Both the position numbers and the translations under genes were made by a program. DNA of 59,025 bases, taken from the NCBI GenBank assembly GCA_024636835.1, contig JAGXGH010000107.1:1-59025 (forward strand), in the 5' to 3' direction. This document shows, in pieces, positions 36,625 to 45,068 of this stretch. The DNA comes from Verrucomicrobiales bacterium. Lineage in GTDB: Bacteria > Verrucomicrobiota > Verrucomicrobiia > Verrucomicrobiales > SLCJ01. How positions within the stretch are numbered: position 1 is the stretch's first letter; every line of letters begins with the position of its first letter. The notes beneath the pieces were generated by a model, which saw only the letters and a program-made list of their open reading frames with translations, had not been told where the DNA came from and ran no database searches.

Positions 36625-37947
36625 ATGAGTGAGACCCGGAAGATCCTGAGCTTGGCGTGGCCGCTGATTATCGGTCAGCTCGGGCAGATGATGCTCGGTG
36701 TGGCAGACACGGTGATGGTCGGTGCCTTGGGGGTGATCGAACTCGCCGCACTTACCTTTGCCTCGCTGATTTTCTATGTGCCATTTGTGTTCGGCATGGG
36801 CGCGTTAACCGCGGTGTCGATCCGCACATCGTCAGCGCGGGGTAGTGGCGACGCAGAGACCGCACGCAGCGTGTGCAGGAATGGTTTCTATTTGGGAACC
36901 GCTATCGGGGTGGCGTTGTTTTTGTTGTCGTTGGGGTTACTGCCTTTGTTGGATCACTTCGGGCAAGAGCCAGCGGTGGCAGAGCGTGCGTCGGGGTATT
37001 TTGTTTTGATCATGGCGTCTGGCATTCCCGCTTTGATGGGGATAGCATTGAAGAACCATGCGGATGCGATGGACCACCCTTGGCCGGCGTTCTGGATCTC
37101 TTCCTGTGGCATTGTTTTGAACATCGGCCTGAACTGGGTGATGATTTTTGGAAAGCTAGGTTGCCCGGTACTCGGTCTGGAAGGAGCAGGCTGGGCGACG
37201 CTGATCTCGCGAACCTTGATCATGCTGGTGACGGTGCTTTGGTTCCTGCGCTCGAAGAAACTGGCTGATTGGGTGCCTGTGCATTGGTTTCGGAAACCGA
37301 ACTACCCCGAGCTACGTCGGCTGTTTTCTCTTGGTTGGCCGGGGGCACTGCAAACGCTCGCAGAGGTCGGAGCATTTTCATTCGCTGGGGTCATGATCGG
37401 GCATTTTGGGGCGGAGGCCTTGGCCGCTCATCAGATCGCACTGACTTGCGCGGCAACGGCATTCATGGTGCCGCTCGGATTGTCGATGGCGCTTACTGTC
37501 CGTATGGGGGAGGCCTTTGGTGAGGTGAATACCCACAGGATGCGGAAAATTTCGCATGCGGGGTGGCTACTGTCGCTGGCATTCACGGGCATCAGTGCCA
37601 CGCTATTCCTCACTGTGGGCGGGGATATCGCAGCGCTGTTTATTGATAATACCGATGTAATTTCGCTGGCTGCTTCTCTGTTGGCTATCGCTGGTGTGTT
37701 CCAGTTGGTCGACGGTCTGCAGGTGGTTTCCGGTGGGATGCTTCGAGGTATGCAGGATGTGAAAATGCCAGCAACCTTAGGGGTGCTGAGCTATTGGCTG
37801 TTTGCTATGCCTATCGCGTGGATGCTTTCGGAAGGAATGGATATGGGCTCTAGAGGAGTGTGGTGGGGACTCGCCTCCGGGCTCGGCATTGCAGCGTTGT
37901 TTCTTGGCTATCGACTCCATCGCAAAACGAGGGTCGATAATGCTTAG
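36625..37947 (+). CDS. MATE-family multidrug efflux pump (NorM-like)
   Basis: 440 residues, twelve membrane helices in two six-helix halves. N-terminal LAWPLIIGQLGQMMLGVADT and the matching second half FSLGWPGALQTLAEVGAF show the duplicated MatE domain. These pumps export cationic drugs and dyes in exchange for Na+ or H+. The ATG start is close to the divergent hydrolase promoter. The last 4 bases overlap the end of the convergent cysteine-cluster gene. Confidence 0.92.
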   Translation: MSETRKILSLAWPLIIGQLGQMMLGVADTVMVGALGVIELAALTFASLIFYVPFVFGMGALTAVSIRTSSARGSGDAETARSVCRNGFYLGTAIGVALFLLSLGLLPLLDHFGQEPAVAERASGYFVLIMASGIPALMGIALKNHADAMDHPWPAFWISSCGIVLNIGLNWVMIFGKLGCPVLGLEGAGWATLISRTLIMLVTVLWFLRSKKLADWVPVHWFRKPNYPELRRLFSLGWPGALQTLAEVGAFSFAGVMIGHFGAEALAAHQIALTCAATAFMVPLGLSMALTVRMGEAFGEVNTHRMRKISHAGWLLSLAFTGISATLFLTVGGDIAALFIDNTDVISLAASLLAIAGVFQLVDGLQVVSGGMLRGMQDVKMPATLGVLSYWLFAMPIAWMLSEGMDMGSRGVWWGLASGLGIAALFLGYRLHRKTRVDNA

Positions 37948-38633
37948 TCGAGAGCGGGTGCTCGCAGTTCGCCGAGTAAATTGCGATCGCTGATCGCGCC
38001 AAGCATTTTCAACTCAGGCTCGAGTGCTTGATGGGCAGGGCTACCAGTTTGGTCAGGTCGTCCGCAATGGGTGCACGAAGCGAACCCACGGTAGTTCGGC
38101 GTCGTTTGCGGGTCATTGTCCGGGCCGGGCAATGTGATGACGGGTCGTGAATCGCGATTGGCTTGGTGGATGAGGATGGGGTGTAGCCAGCAAGTGAGCG
38201 GTTTGTGGAACCACTGCGGGAGGTCACGCTTCATCGAGAAGCGCTGGAGCGCGCAATGATCGCGTTCATCAAGAAAGACGCAGCGGGTCTTTGGAAAGTG
38301 ATCTGGGTAGTCCGTGGCGAGTTGGTCTTGCGTCGCTAGGCGAGTCGCTGTTTTTGATCCTCCTGACGAGTGGTCCTCGAAAAGCCCGGACGGCTCTCGG
38401 TCGTGCAGGATGTCACCAAAAGACGCTGGATGAGATAATACTAGATCTTCAATGCCGATGCGCTCCTCTTCGGAAAGTGAGACCCCGTCGTGGCAACAAG
38501 TCGCTCGGCAGGTTTGAAGCTCGCAGGGTTTGATGTAGGCCTGAAAGGCATCGTGGTCGATCACGGCTGAACGAACAAGATCGCGCACATGACGGGCAGT
38601 TCCTGGATAAGCCGTAAGAGGTGGATTCGGCAT
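37944..38633 (-). CDS. Cysteine-cluster protein (DUF3109/YkgJ-like)
   Basis: 229 residues. Cysteine motifs CRATCCHDGVSLSEEE, CVFLDERDHCALQRF and KPLTCWLHPI appear in the order and spacing of the DUF3109/YkgJ type, proteins thought to bind an Fe-S cluster or zinc; biochemical function is not established. An additional CTHCG pair occurs near residue 190. It sits 3 bases after the stop of the 99-residue gene at 38637 on the same strand, so they form an operon. Confidence 0.7.
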   Translation of the reverse strand: MPNPPLTAYPGTARHVRDLVRSAVIDHDAFQAYIKPCELQTCRATCCHDGVSLSEEERIGIEDLVLSHPASFGDILHDREPSGLFEDHSSGGSKTATRLATQDQLATDYPDHFPKTRCVFLDERDHCALQRFSMKRDLPQWFHKPLTCWLHPILIHQANRDSRPVITLPGPDNDPQTTPNYRGFASCTHCGRPDQTGSPAHQALEPELKMLGAISDRNLLGELRAPALD

Positions 38634-38636
38634 CGC

Positions 38637-38936
38637 TCAGCTTTCTGCCGTGAGCTCTCGAGCGATGGCTTCCCATTCCGCATCGATACCTGCGGGCTGA
38701 ATAGCAGGTGAGTTGGCTCTTGAATACCAATAGCCCGCGTTCCCCAGATCGCCCTCAATGGTATGGAGTAGACCATGAAGACGGCTTCCCATCGGTGTGT
38801 GGATTTCTGACGCGAGGTCGTGTGCAGCTTCCCAGTGATCGGTTTTGATCAACCACAGGACACGCAGCGAGGCATCGAGAGATTCCGGAGGAGAGTCTGA
38901 CTGTGAGATGGCGGAGGTAAATGCGGAGAATGTCAT
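38637..38936 (-). CDS. Small soluble protein (99 aa), unknown function
   Basis: The segment GSRLHGLLHTIEGDLGNAGYWYSRA looks conserved in style (given in parts: GSRLHGLLHTIEGDLG, NAGYWYSRA) and recalls short helical-repeat proteins. No signal or membrane segment. Coupled to the cysteine-cluster gene (3-base gap). The 189 bases upstream, to the sulfatase 2 stop at 39126, contain no gene I can support. Confidence 0.6.
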   Translation of the reverse strand: MTFSAFTSAISQSDSPPESLDASLRVLWLIKTDHWEAAHDLASEIHTPMGSRLHGLLHTIEGDLGNAGYWYSRANSPAIQPAGIDAEWEAIARELTAES

Positions 38937-39125
38937 GGCTTACTTTCTCAATGGGTTGACGGTATGGTTAAAGAGTTTGTTGAGCGTTTTCGATTCGTCA
39001 AGCGCCTCGATCACTGTGATGAGTCAAATCGTAGATACGCCGTCTCGATCGCTGACGCATCGTGCCAACGTACACGAGGTCCGGTCATGATTGAGAGGCG
39101 GGTGATCCTTTGTTCGATCGATGGA

Positions 39126-40631
39126 TTACCACTTCGAGTCTTCGAAAGACTTCTTGTAGTTGGGGTTCAAGGTCGGTGCCAAAGCGTCGGTGTCCTTGCG
39201 ATAATCATCGAGAATAGTCTTCAGCTCGGCTAGCTTCTCAGGGTTTGTTTTGGCGAGGTTGTTCTTCTCGGCAAGGTCATCGGCGAGGTTAAAAAGTTCG
39301 GGCTCTTTACCCCAGTAGTATTCGATGTATTTCCAGTCACCGCTACGAACGGCAGAACCAGGGATACCTCCTTGGTTTCCCCAGTGAGGATAGTGCCAAA
39401 AGAGTGGTTTGCGAGAATGACTGGATGTTCCTCCAACGAATGATGAAGTGAAGCTTACGCCATCCTTGTGTTGGTCGGGCAGATCGGGCAATCCGCAGAG
39501 TTCGAGAATGGTCGGAAAGTAGTCGGTGCTGGTCACTGGAGTTTTTGAGCTGGTTCCGGCTTGGGTCTTTCCGGGCCAGCGCACAATGAGCGGTTCGCGG
39601 ATGCCGCCTTCGTAGAGCCAGCCTTTGCCACCGCGCAGTGGGATGTTTGACGTTGCCCATCCTTCAGACGTGGATAGTCCACCGTTATCGGAGGTGAAAA
39701 TCACGATGGTGTTTTCTTCGAGTCCGAGATCCTTGAGTCCCGCCATGACTTTGCCGACTGCTTGGTCCATCGCATCGACCATGGCTGCATAGACGGCGTG
39801 CTCCTGCACCTCACGGACTTTGCGAGGATGGTCGTAGCCGAAAATCGTTTCTTTATCGATGGATAGCGCGGCTTTGCGTTTTTCGTATTTTTCTACCAGG
39901 TCTTTGCGTCCCATCAGTGGGGTGTGCACGGAGTAGAACGAGAGGTAGGCGAGAAAGGGTTTGTCCTTGTTGTCGGTGATAAATTTCACTGTCTCGGAGG
40001 CGAGTCGGTCAGGCAGGTGTTCGCCGTCAGGTCCGTCTTCGAGGGTGGGGTTACCGTAGGGTGAGAAGTATTTCTTTCCTCCGTAGGGGCCACCGCCTTT
40101 GTTTCCGCCCTTGTTGATATCGAACCCATGATCCGTAGGCCATGACCCCTCCGGACCGAGATGCCATTTACCGGCGAAGAAGGTGGCGTAGCCTTTTGCC
40201 TTCAGCGCTTCGGCGAGTGTGGTGTGATCAGCTGCGAGCTTGCCGAGATAGGGCGCTGGCCATACTGCACGATTCTTGAACCGCGAGATCTTTTCCATGT
40301 CCGGTTCGGCATCCTTCGCTGGAAGTTTATCCAGATATTCATTTGGCGCGCCGAAGTAATCTGTGTTTCGCGTGCGTGCTGGATATTGACCAGTGAGCAC
40401 GGAAGAACGGGTGGGCGAGCATACCGGACAGGCGGCGTAGGCATTGGTGAAGTTCACCCCACTATCAGCGAGCGCCTGAAGATTCGGCGTGTCGTAGAAA
40501 GTCTCTGGATTGTTGACGCTCAGATCGGCCCATCCATCGTCATCGGCGATGATGAACACCACGTTCGGTGGACGATCGGCGAGTGCTGAAATTGGAAGGG
40601 CGAGAGCGAGGAGTAGGATGGCTAGGCGCAT
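39126..40631 (-). CDS. Secreted sulfatase, Cys-type (sulfatase 2)
   Basis: 501 residues, type I sulfatase with a signal peptide (RLAILLLALALPISALA). Metal site FIIADDDGWADLSVNN, signature CSPTR with C71 as the formylglycine position, GKWHLGPEG, and SDNGGLST are all in place. The sequence differs enough from sulfatase 1 that the two probably act on different sulfated glycans; both look like the arylsulfatase A/choline sulfatase superfamily (S1). Divergent from the paralogue-A gene across 102 bases, and transcribed alone. Confidence 0.93.
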   Translation of the reverse strand: MRLAILLLALALPISALADRPPNVVFIIADDDGWADLSVNNPETFYDTPNLQALADSGVNFTNAYAACPVCSPTRSSVLTGQYPARTRNTDYFGAPNEYLDKLPAKDAEPDMEKISRFKNRAVWPAPYLGKLAADHTTLAEALKAKGYATFFAGKWHLGPEGSWPTDHGFDINKGGNKGGGPYGGKKYFSPYGNPTLEDGPDGEHLPDRLASETVKFITDNKDKPFLAYLSFYSVHTPLMGRKDLVEKYEKRKAALSIDKETIFGYDHPRKVREVQEHAVYAAMVDAMDQAVGKVMAGLKDLGLEENTIVIFTSDNGGLSTSEGWATSNIPLRGGKGWLYEGGIREPLIVRWPGKTQAGTSSKTPVTSTDYFPTILELCGLPDLPDQHKDGVSFTSSFVGGTSSHSRKPLFWHYPHWGNQGGIPGSAVRSGDWKYIEYYWGKEPELFNLADDLAEKNNLAKTNPEKLAELKTILDDYRKDTDALAPTLNPNYKKSFEDSKW

Positions 40632-40733
40632 GGGATTGATACGGTGAATATGTCTTCAAGATTTCAGAGGGTTGCGGACCAAGAGTCAATTCGCGGCTTG
40701 AAGTTTTATGGCGGGTGGTGAGTATGAAAATGA

Positions 40734-42272
40734 ATGAGTGACGCGTCAGATAAGAAGAAATGGTGGAAAAAGCGCTGGGTGTTCTGGACGCTTTGGATGC
40801 CGCTGTTGTTGTGTCTAATATTAGGCGGGGCGTTTTGGTGGCTGGGATGGAATGAAAAACGGCAGTGGCTGGAAATGAGGACGCAACTAGAGGCTGAGGG
40901 TGAAATTTTCGAGGTGAAGCATTTTATTGGTGAAGAAGTTCCGACTGAAGAGAATGTTCTAGCCGATCAAGGGTTTAAGAATTGGATTAATAAGATCGAT
41001 GGTGAAATGGCTACGGCCGTTTACGGAGATTCTGCAGCAGCTTCTAGCGGATATGGATCGCTCTCGTTTTTGGAGACAGATTGGTATGATCCAGACCCGG
41101 AACTTGGATTGACCTTGATGGTTGCGCAGGATCCTGAAAAGGCGCCGGAAGAGCGATTCACCAATGAAAATGCGGCGCTTAGATTGCTAGCCAATTACCG
41201 GGATAAGGATGATTTGCGCATGGAACTGGAGCGAATTCACGGTTTGCCGTATTGGCAGGCTCAAGAGCTCTTTAGAACCGAGAATCTGTGGGATATTGAT
41301 ATGGGTTTTCCGAATCTCATCGCACTTGCTAGATTTAATATGCGCGATTCCTTGCTCTGCGGGATAACAGGAGATTTAGATGGTGCAATGAAGGGGCTTG
41401 AGAGAGGGATGCAAGTAATTGAGTGGTCAGATCAGCAAAGTGCCCTGATTGGTCAATTGGTGGAAATAACCAACGAAAGTATTTTTCTTACAGCCGTTTG
41501 GCAAATTCTGGCAAATCATAGCGACAATGCGGATCTCGTTGAGTATCTCCATCGAAAAGTGAGGCCGGCCGATGGTAGAGAAAACCATTTTTTGGAGGCA
41601 GTTAGGTCTGAAGTTGCGTGGATGTGTTGGAGTTTGATGTGGTCGTCGGAGAACGAAACTGTCTCGGCGAGTCCAATTATTGGTGGCGACCTTGTGTTTG
41701 AAAGGCGGGTGTCTGAACTGTTCAAGACAACAGATGTATTTGTTTATCGAAATCTTCGGGTGATTAGCGAAATATATCTGGTCTCTTTGAGGCATTTTGA
41801 GTCGAGCTCTCCCCGTCCTCCTTTGATAGAGCTTGGATTGGCGTTTGAAGCTGAAGCGGGTAAGCGGTCGATGTCGGGAAATCCACTCAGTCGGGTTGTA
41901 GAGTATGCTGCGATCCAGTCGATTACGGGTTGGACTCGTTTCATGGAAAACGACCTACGCGTGCAGGCCTGCTGGGCTATTGCTAGCAGTCAGATTGAGG
42001 TTGCGCGTTTCAAGTTGGCGGAAGGTCGTTATCCCTCGGGATTCTCGGAATTAGTGCCGAACTACTTGAATGCACTTCCCAAAGATCCTTTTGATGGAAA
42101 GCCATTACGCTGGACAAAGGACGATTCAGGTAAGCCTTTGATCTACTCCATCGGCCCTGATCTGACCGACGATGGCGGTGTTGCGCTGGATGATGACAAC
42201 ATCGGCGACATCCGCTGGCTGATGACAGTGCAGGGCGTCAACGACGAGAGTGGCTACCTGCCGGAAGAGTAG
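40734..42272 (+). CDS. Membrane-anchored protein, paralogue A, unknown function
   Basis: 512 residues. A cytoplasmic KKKWWKKRWVFW stretch leads into one membrane helix (LWMPLLLCLILGGAFWWLGW), so the rest should face outward. The body is helical and rich in E, W and R. The C-terminal 80 residues carry IEVARFKLAEGRYPSGFSEL, then DPFDGKPLRW, LIYSIGPDLTDDGG, which resembles the end of GspG-type major pseudopilins in planctomycetes and Verrucomicrobia. Clearly homologous along its length to the gene at 43360-44874. A stem-loop terminator (42306-42340) follows. Function unknown. Confidence 0.75.
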   Translation: MSDASDKKKWWKKRWVFWTLWMPLLLCLILGGAFWWLGWNEKRQWLEMRTQLEAEGEIFEVKHFIGEEVPTEENVLADQGFKNWINKIDGEMATAVYGDSAAASSGYGSLSFLETDWYDPDPELGLTLMVAQDPEKAPEERFTNENAALRLLANYRDKDDLRMELERIHGLPYWQAQELFRTENLWDIDMGFPNLIALARFNMRDSLLCGITGDLDGAMKGLERGMQVIEWSDQQSALIGQLVEITNESIFLTAVWQILANHSDNADLVEYLHRKVRPADGRENHFLEAVRSEVAWMCWSLMWSSENETVSASPIIGGDLVFERRVSELFKTTDVFVYRNLRVISEIYLVSLRHFESSSPRPPLIELGLAFEAEAGKRSMSGNPLSRVVEYAAIQSITGWTRFMENDLRVQACWAIASSQIEVARFKLAEGRYPSGFSELVPNYLNALPKDPFDGKPLRWTKDDSGKPLIYSIGPDLTDDGGVALDDDNIGDIRWLMTVQGVNDESGYLPEE

Positions 42273-42305
42273 TCTTTGGGAGCCATTGAATCTAAAAGAC
42301 ACGAA

Positions 42306-42340
42306 TAAAGGCCGCACCGACGAGGGCGCGACCTTTTTTG
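42306..42340. terminator. Terminator copy T1, bidirectional
   Basis: AAAGGCCGCACC, loop, GGGCGCGACCTTTTTT with two internal mismatches. It lies between the convergent ends of paralogue A (42272) and the DUF2007 gene (42369). The same GGCCGCAC...GTGCGACC scaffold recurs at 44888 and 46392. Confidence 0.8.
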
Positions 42341-42368
42341 TATAGTAGTGGCAACCTTTAACTCTGTC

Positions 42369-42695
42369 TTATTCGGCGCGGGTTGATTCGCACGACCAGC
42401 AGATATCGAAATTGCCGGGGTTTATTTCGTGGCAGTTCTCGCACGTCCATTCATCAGCCACTTCGGCGTCGCTGGCCGGTTTGCTTCGCTCTTTGAGAAT
42501 CGCCATCGCCCGATCGTAATCCTCGTCGTTCATGACGCAGAGTTGGGGATAGAAGGCGGGAACGATCGGCGCGCTGCCAAATTCCATGTTGGCGAAATTT
42601 TGGTTCTTCACCATTACCGCAATCCCCTCGGCCTCGAGTACGGATTTGTAATAGATCAGGATGGCCGAGTCGCGTTCGCGTACGAGTTCTTTCAT
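42369..42695 (-). CDS. DUF2007-like protein fused to a zinc ribbon
   Basis: 108 residues. The N-terminal 70 residues (SAILIYYKSVLEAEGIAVMV...PQLCVMNDEDYDRAMAILKE) have the pattern of the DUF2007 putative signal-transducing domain. The C-terminal 30 residues carry WTCENCHEINPGNFDICWSC, a CxxC...CxxC RanBP2-like zinc ribbon. Its ATG overlaps the stop of the upstream secreted-protein gene by 4 bases. The role is not known; the zinc finger suggests protein or nucleic-acid binding. Confidence 0.75.
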   Translation of the reverse strand: MKELVRERDSAILIYYKSVLEAEGIAVMVKNQNFANMEFGSAPIVPAFYPQLCVMNDEDYDRAMAILKERSKPASDAEVADEWTCENCHEINPGNFDICWSCESTRAE

Positions 42696-43279
42696 GGTTT
42701 TGTTGTCTGGCGCTCTATCATGCGAACCTTACGTTGATGACGTTTGATGGCGTTCTTGAATGGATCCTTGTAACTCACCGGAACGGATGCGTTTTTCACA
42801 TGGATTCCATTTTTGAAATGGAATAGCTCTCCCTTCCGGGAAAATAAACATTCAGGTAAGAGCGACCAATGGGTGAGTTTCAATTCCCCAGTGAACCATG
42901 AGGCGAAAATGGGATCTTCTATTTTGGTGCCCACGGAATTGGTGATGGGGATCTTTTGATAACCCTCTGGATCATGGAGATTGCCGATCTTCAGCCATAA
43001 ACTCAGGAGATAGAGGTGTTTGTCTTTGAGCTGTAATTCCAATCGGATAGGGCCGGAATTCGCATGTGGGCTCCACATCAAACCATGGTGATCAAGGCGG
43101 ACAAGGGCATTGTCCAGAAGTTTATTGTTCAGCTCAAATCCCGTTACCCAACAAAGACGGGTTTCTATCCGTAGCTTGTCCGTGGAAGCATAGGCTGCGT
43201 GAAGGGTTGTTGGCAGTGCGACAAAGAGAATCGCTGTTAACCCGGCCAATCTGGCCGTGCTGCTCGAGAACGTTTTCAT
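42692..43279 (-). CDS. Secreted protein, unknown function
   Basis: 195 residues from the ATG at 43279, with a signal peptide (TARLAGLTAILFVALPTTLHA). The mature part (LRIETRLCWVTGFELNNKLL, IRLELQLKDKHLYLL) is beta-rich and ends basic. The reading frame is open further upstream to 43417, but this would put a long basic region before the signal, so I reject it. Overlaps the DUF2007 gene by 4 bases, and is divergent from paralogue B across 80 bases. Confidence 0.6.
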   Translation of the reverse strand: MKTFSSSTARLAGLTAILFVALPTTLHAAYASTDKLRIETRLCWVTGFELNNKLLDNALVRLDHHGLMWSPHANSGPIRLELQLKDKHLYLLSLWLKIGNLHDPEGYQKIPITNSVGTKIEDPIFASWFTGELKLTHWSLLPECLFSRKGELFHFKNGIHVKNASVPVSYKDPFKNAIKRHQRKVRMIERQTTKP

Positions 43280-43359
43280 GAACCTTGAACGAACGGCAGC
43301 GAAGAGATCTTTGAGTAGATGTCTTGATTTGTGGTGTCGAGTAATCATGATTGGAGGCG

Positions 43360-44874
43360 ATGAGCGACGACCCCGATAAGAAGAAATGGTGGAAAAGGCG
43401 TTGGGTGTTTTGGACATTTCGGATGCCTTTGATCTTGTTGCTAGGGGTGGCTGTGATCTACTTGTGGGCGGGGTGGAAAAAAAAGAAGGAGTGGTTAGCG
43501 TTGAAAAGTGAGATGGTCGTTGCTGGTGAGTCCTTTGATGCCCGGGATTTCTATCCGCCAGAGGTTCCTGATGAAGAAAATGTTCTGAAAGATGAATGGT
43601 TTTTAGGGCTTTTGGAAAAAGTAGGAGAGGACAATAACTATCACGGTGTTGTTTTTGGTGAACTTGTGGCGTTTCCGGGAACTGGGGAGATGTATTCGCA
43701 AGAAAACTTTGCCGGCCCTAATCCGACTCGCGGTGTGGAAATGAAATTCGTTGATCTGACGGCATCCGCAGCAGTCGATGAAGTTTCTCAGAAGGAATTG
43801 GCGGCGAGACTACTCCAGCGACTTAGAGAGGACGAAAATATGGCATCTCAGTTGGATCGGGTGATGAAGCTCGAGGGCTTTCGTGGCGAGGATCAAGATT
43901 ATGAGGCGTTTTTCGTCGAAGACCGTGTTGCCATCAAGGTCCGGCTCTGCGAGATCTCCACTCAGATCGCGCTGATGCATAGCATGATCGGCGACACTGA
44001 TCAGGCACTCCGTTGGTTAGAGAACTCAGCCAATGCAATTCGATGGGGGAGGTTGCATAATCAAGACATTGCTCAGTTGGTGGAGCAGAATTGTGAAAGA
44101 CAGGTGCAGAATGGGATCTGGCAATTACAGGCAACATATGCTGATAACAGTCCTGTTATTGATGCTCTCGATCAGATGTTGGTGATCTCCGAAGATGATC
44201 CCGATGAGCTACTCAAAGTGATTCGTGCGGATATTGCTGCTCAGATATGGATGATTAAGACGATGTCGCCAGAGGGTTGGGCCGGTATGTTAAGTATGAG
44301 CTCTAGCTCAGGTGCAGAACATCGGATGCTCGGCGCAATTCTATCAACAGATCCTGTACGCTATAGAATGATGGCAAATGTTGTCGAAAATACACTTCCT
44401 GCTATTCAGAAATTCGAAAAAACTTCCCCACGCCCGCCATTGCGCGAACTTATTAGGACGATCGATTCTCATCGAATGACAGGGGCTAGCGGTAACCCGA
44501 TTGATGAGATACTCGTCCAGTGTCTTATAAATTTGTCGTTGCCCTATAGGGCGATAATGAAAAAAGCGCTGGATACAGAGGTCGGATGGCGAGTTTTGCG
44601 TGTTCAGTTAGCGATCCGAAAATTCGTAATCGACGAAGGTCGGATGCCAAAGGGGTTTGACGAGCTTGTCCCCAATTATTTGGCAAGTATTCCCGTTGAC
44701 CCTTTTAATCTCGAACCACTCCGCTGGGCGACGGATGATCGTGGAGAACCCCTGATTTATTCGGTGGGCGTTAACCTTACTGACGATGGTGGAGATATTG
44801 GCGATGAGGAATACTCACAACCGAATGACATTGGTTTTTTGCTCTCGTCTCGTGAGCGCGATAATGAGGAGTAA
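43360..44874 (+). CDS. Membrane-anchored protein, paralogue B, unknown function
   Basis: 504 residues, same architecture as paralogue A: DKKKWWKRRWVFWTFRMPL anchor, VPDEENVLKDEWF (VPTEENVLADQGF in A), and a C-terminal VIDEGRMPKGFDELVPNYLA, DPFNLEPLRW, LIYSVGVNLTDDGG. A GGAGG lies just upstream of the ATG at 43360. A and B flank a divergent two-gene unit, as expected from tandem duplication with an inserted pair or with a duplicated block. Terminator copy T2 follows. Function unknown. Confidence 0.75.
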   Translation: MSDDPDKKKWWKRRWVFWTFRMPLILLLGVAVIYLWAGWKKKKEWLALKSEMVVAGESFDARDFYPPEVPDEENVLKDEWFLGLLEKVGEDNNYHGVVFGELVAFPGTGEMYSQENFAGPNPTRGVEMKFVDLTASAAVDEVSQKELAARLLQRLREDENMASQLDRVMKLEGFRGEDQDYEAFFVEDRVAIKVRLCEISTQIALMHSMIGDTDQALRWLENSANAIRWGRLHNQDIAQLVEQNCERQVQNGIWQLQATYADNSPVIDALDQMLVISEDDPDELLKVIRADIAAQIWMIKTMSPEGWAGMLSMSSSSGAEHRMLGAILSTDPVRYRMMANVVENTLPAIQKFEKTSPRPPLRELIRTIDSHRMTGASGNPIDEILVQCLINLSLPYRAIMKKALDTEVGWRVLRVQLAIRKFVIDEGRMPKGFDELVPNYLASIPVDPFNLEPLRWATDDRGEPLIYSVGVNLTDDGGDIGDEEYSQPNDIGFLLSSRERDNEE

Positions 44875-44887
44875 GTCGGAACATCAC

Positions 44888-44923
44888 AAAAAAGGCCGCA
44901 CAGGCTAGGGTGCGACCTTTTGT
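44888..44923. terminator. Terminator copy T2
   Basis: AAAAGGCCGCAC, loop of eight, GTGCGACCTTTT with one C.A mismatch, starting 14 bases after the paralogue B stop. Nearly the same sequence as T1 and T3. Confidence 0.85.
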
Positions 44924-44934
44924 TAAAAGGGTCG

Positions 44935-45019
44935 TTATTAAATGCGCGGCATCAGGTTCTAGGTTCCTCTTGAGACGAAAACAAGCCGACTTGGTAAGTC
45001 TTACTTAATGCGCGGCATC
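44935..45019. repeat. Paired short palindromic repeats upstream of the RAYT
   Basis: AATGCGCGGCATC occurs at 44941-44953 and at 45007-45019, in the same orientation and 66 bases apart, each within a TTA-rich start. The core ATGCGCGGCAT is an imperfect palindrome. Paired short palindromes beside a RAYT gene are what REP sequences mobilised by that enzyme look like. Confidence 0.7.
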
Positions 45020-45068
45020 TAGTATGTTTTTGCTTGTGTGTATGGATTCTTGGAGGTATAAATGCGTC

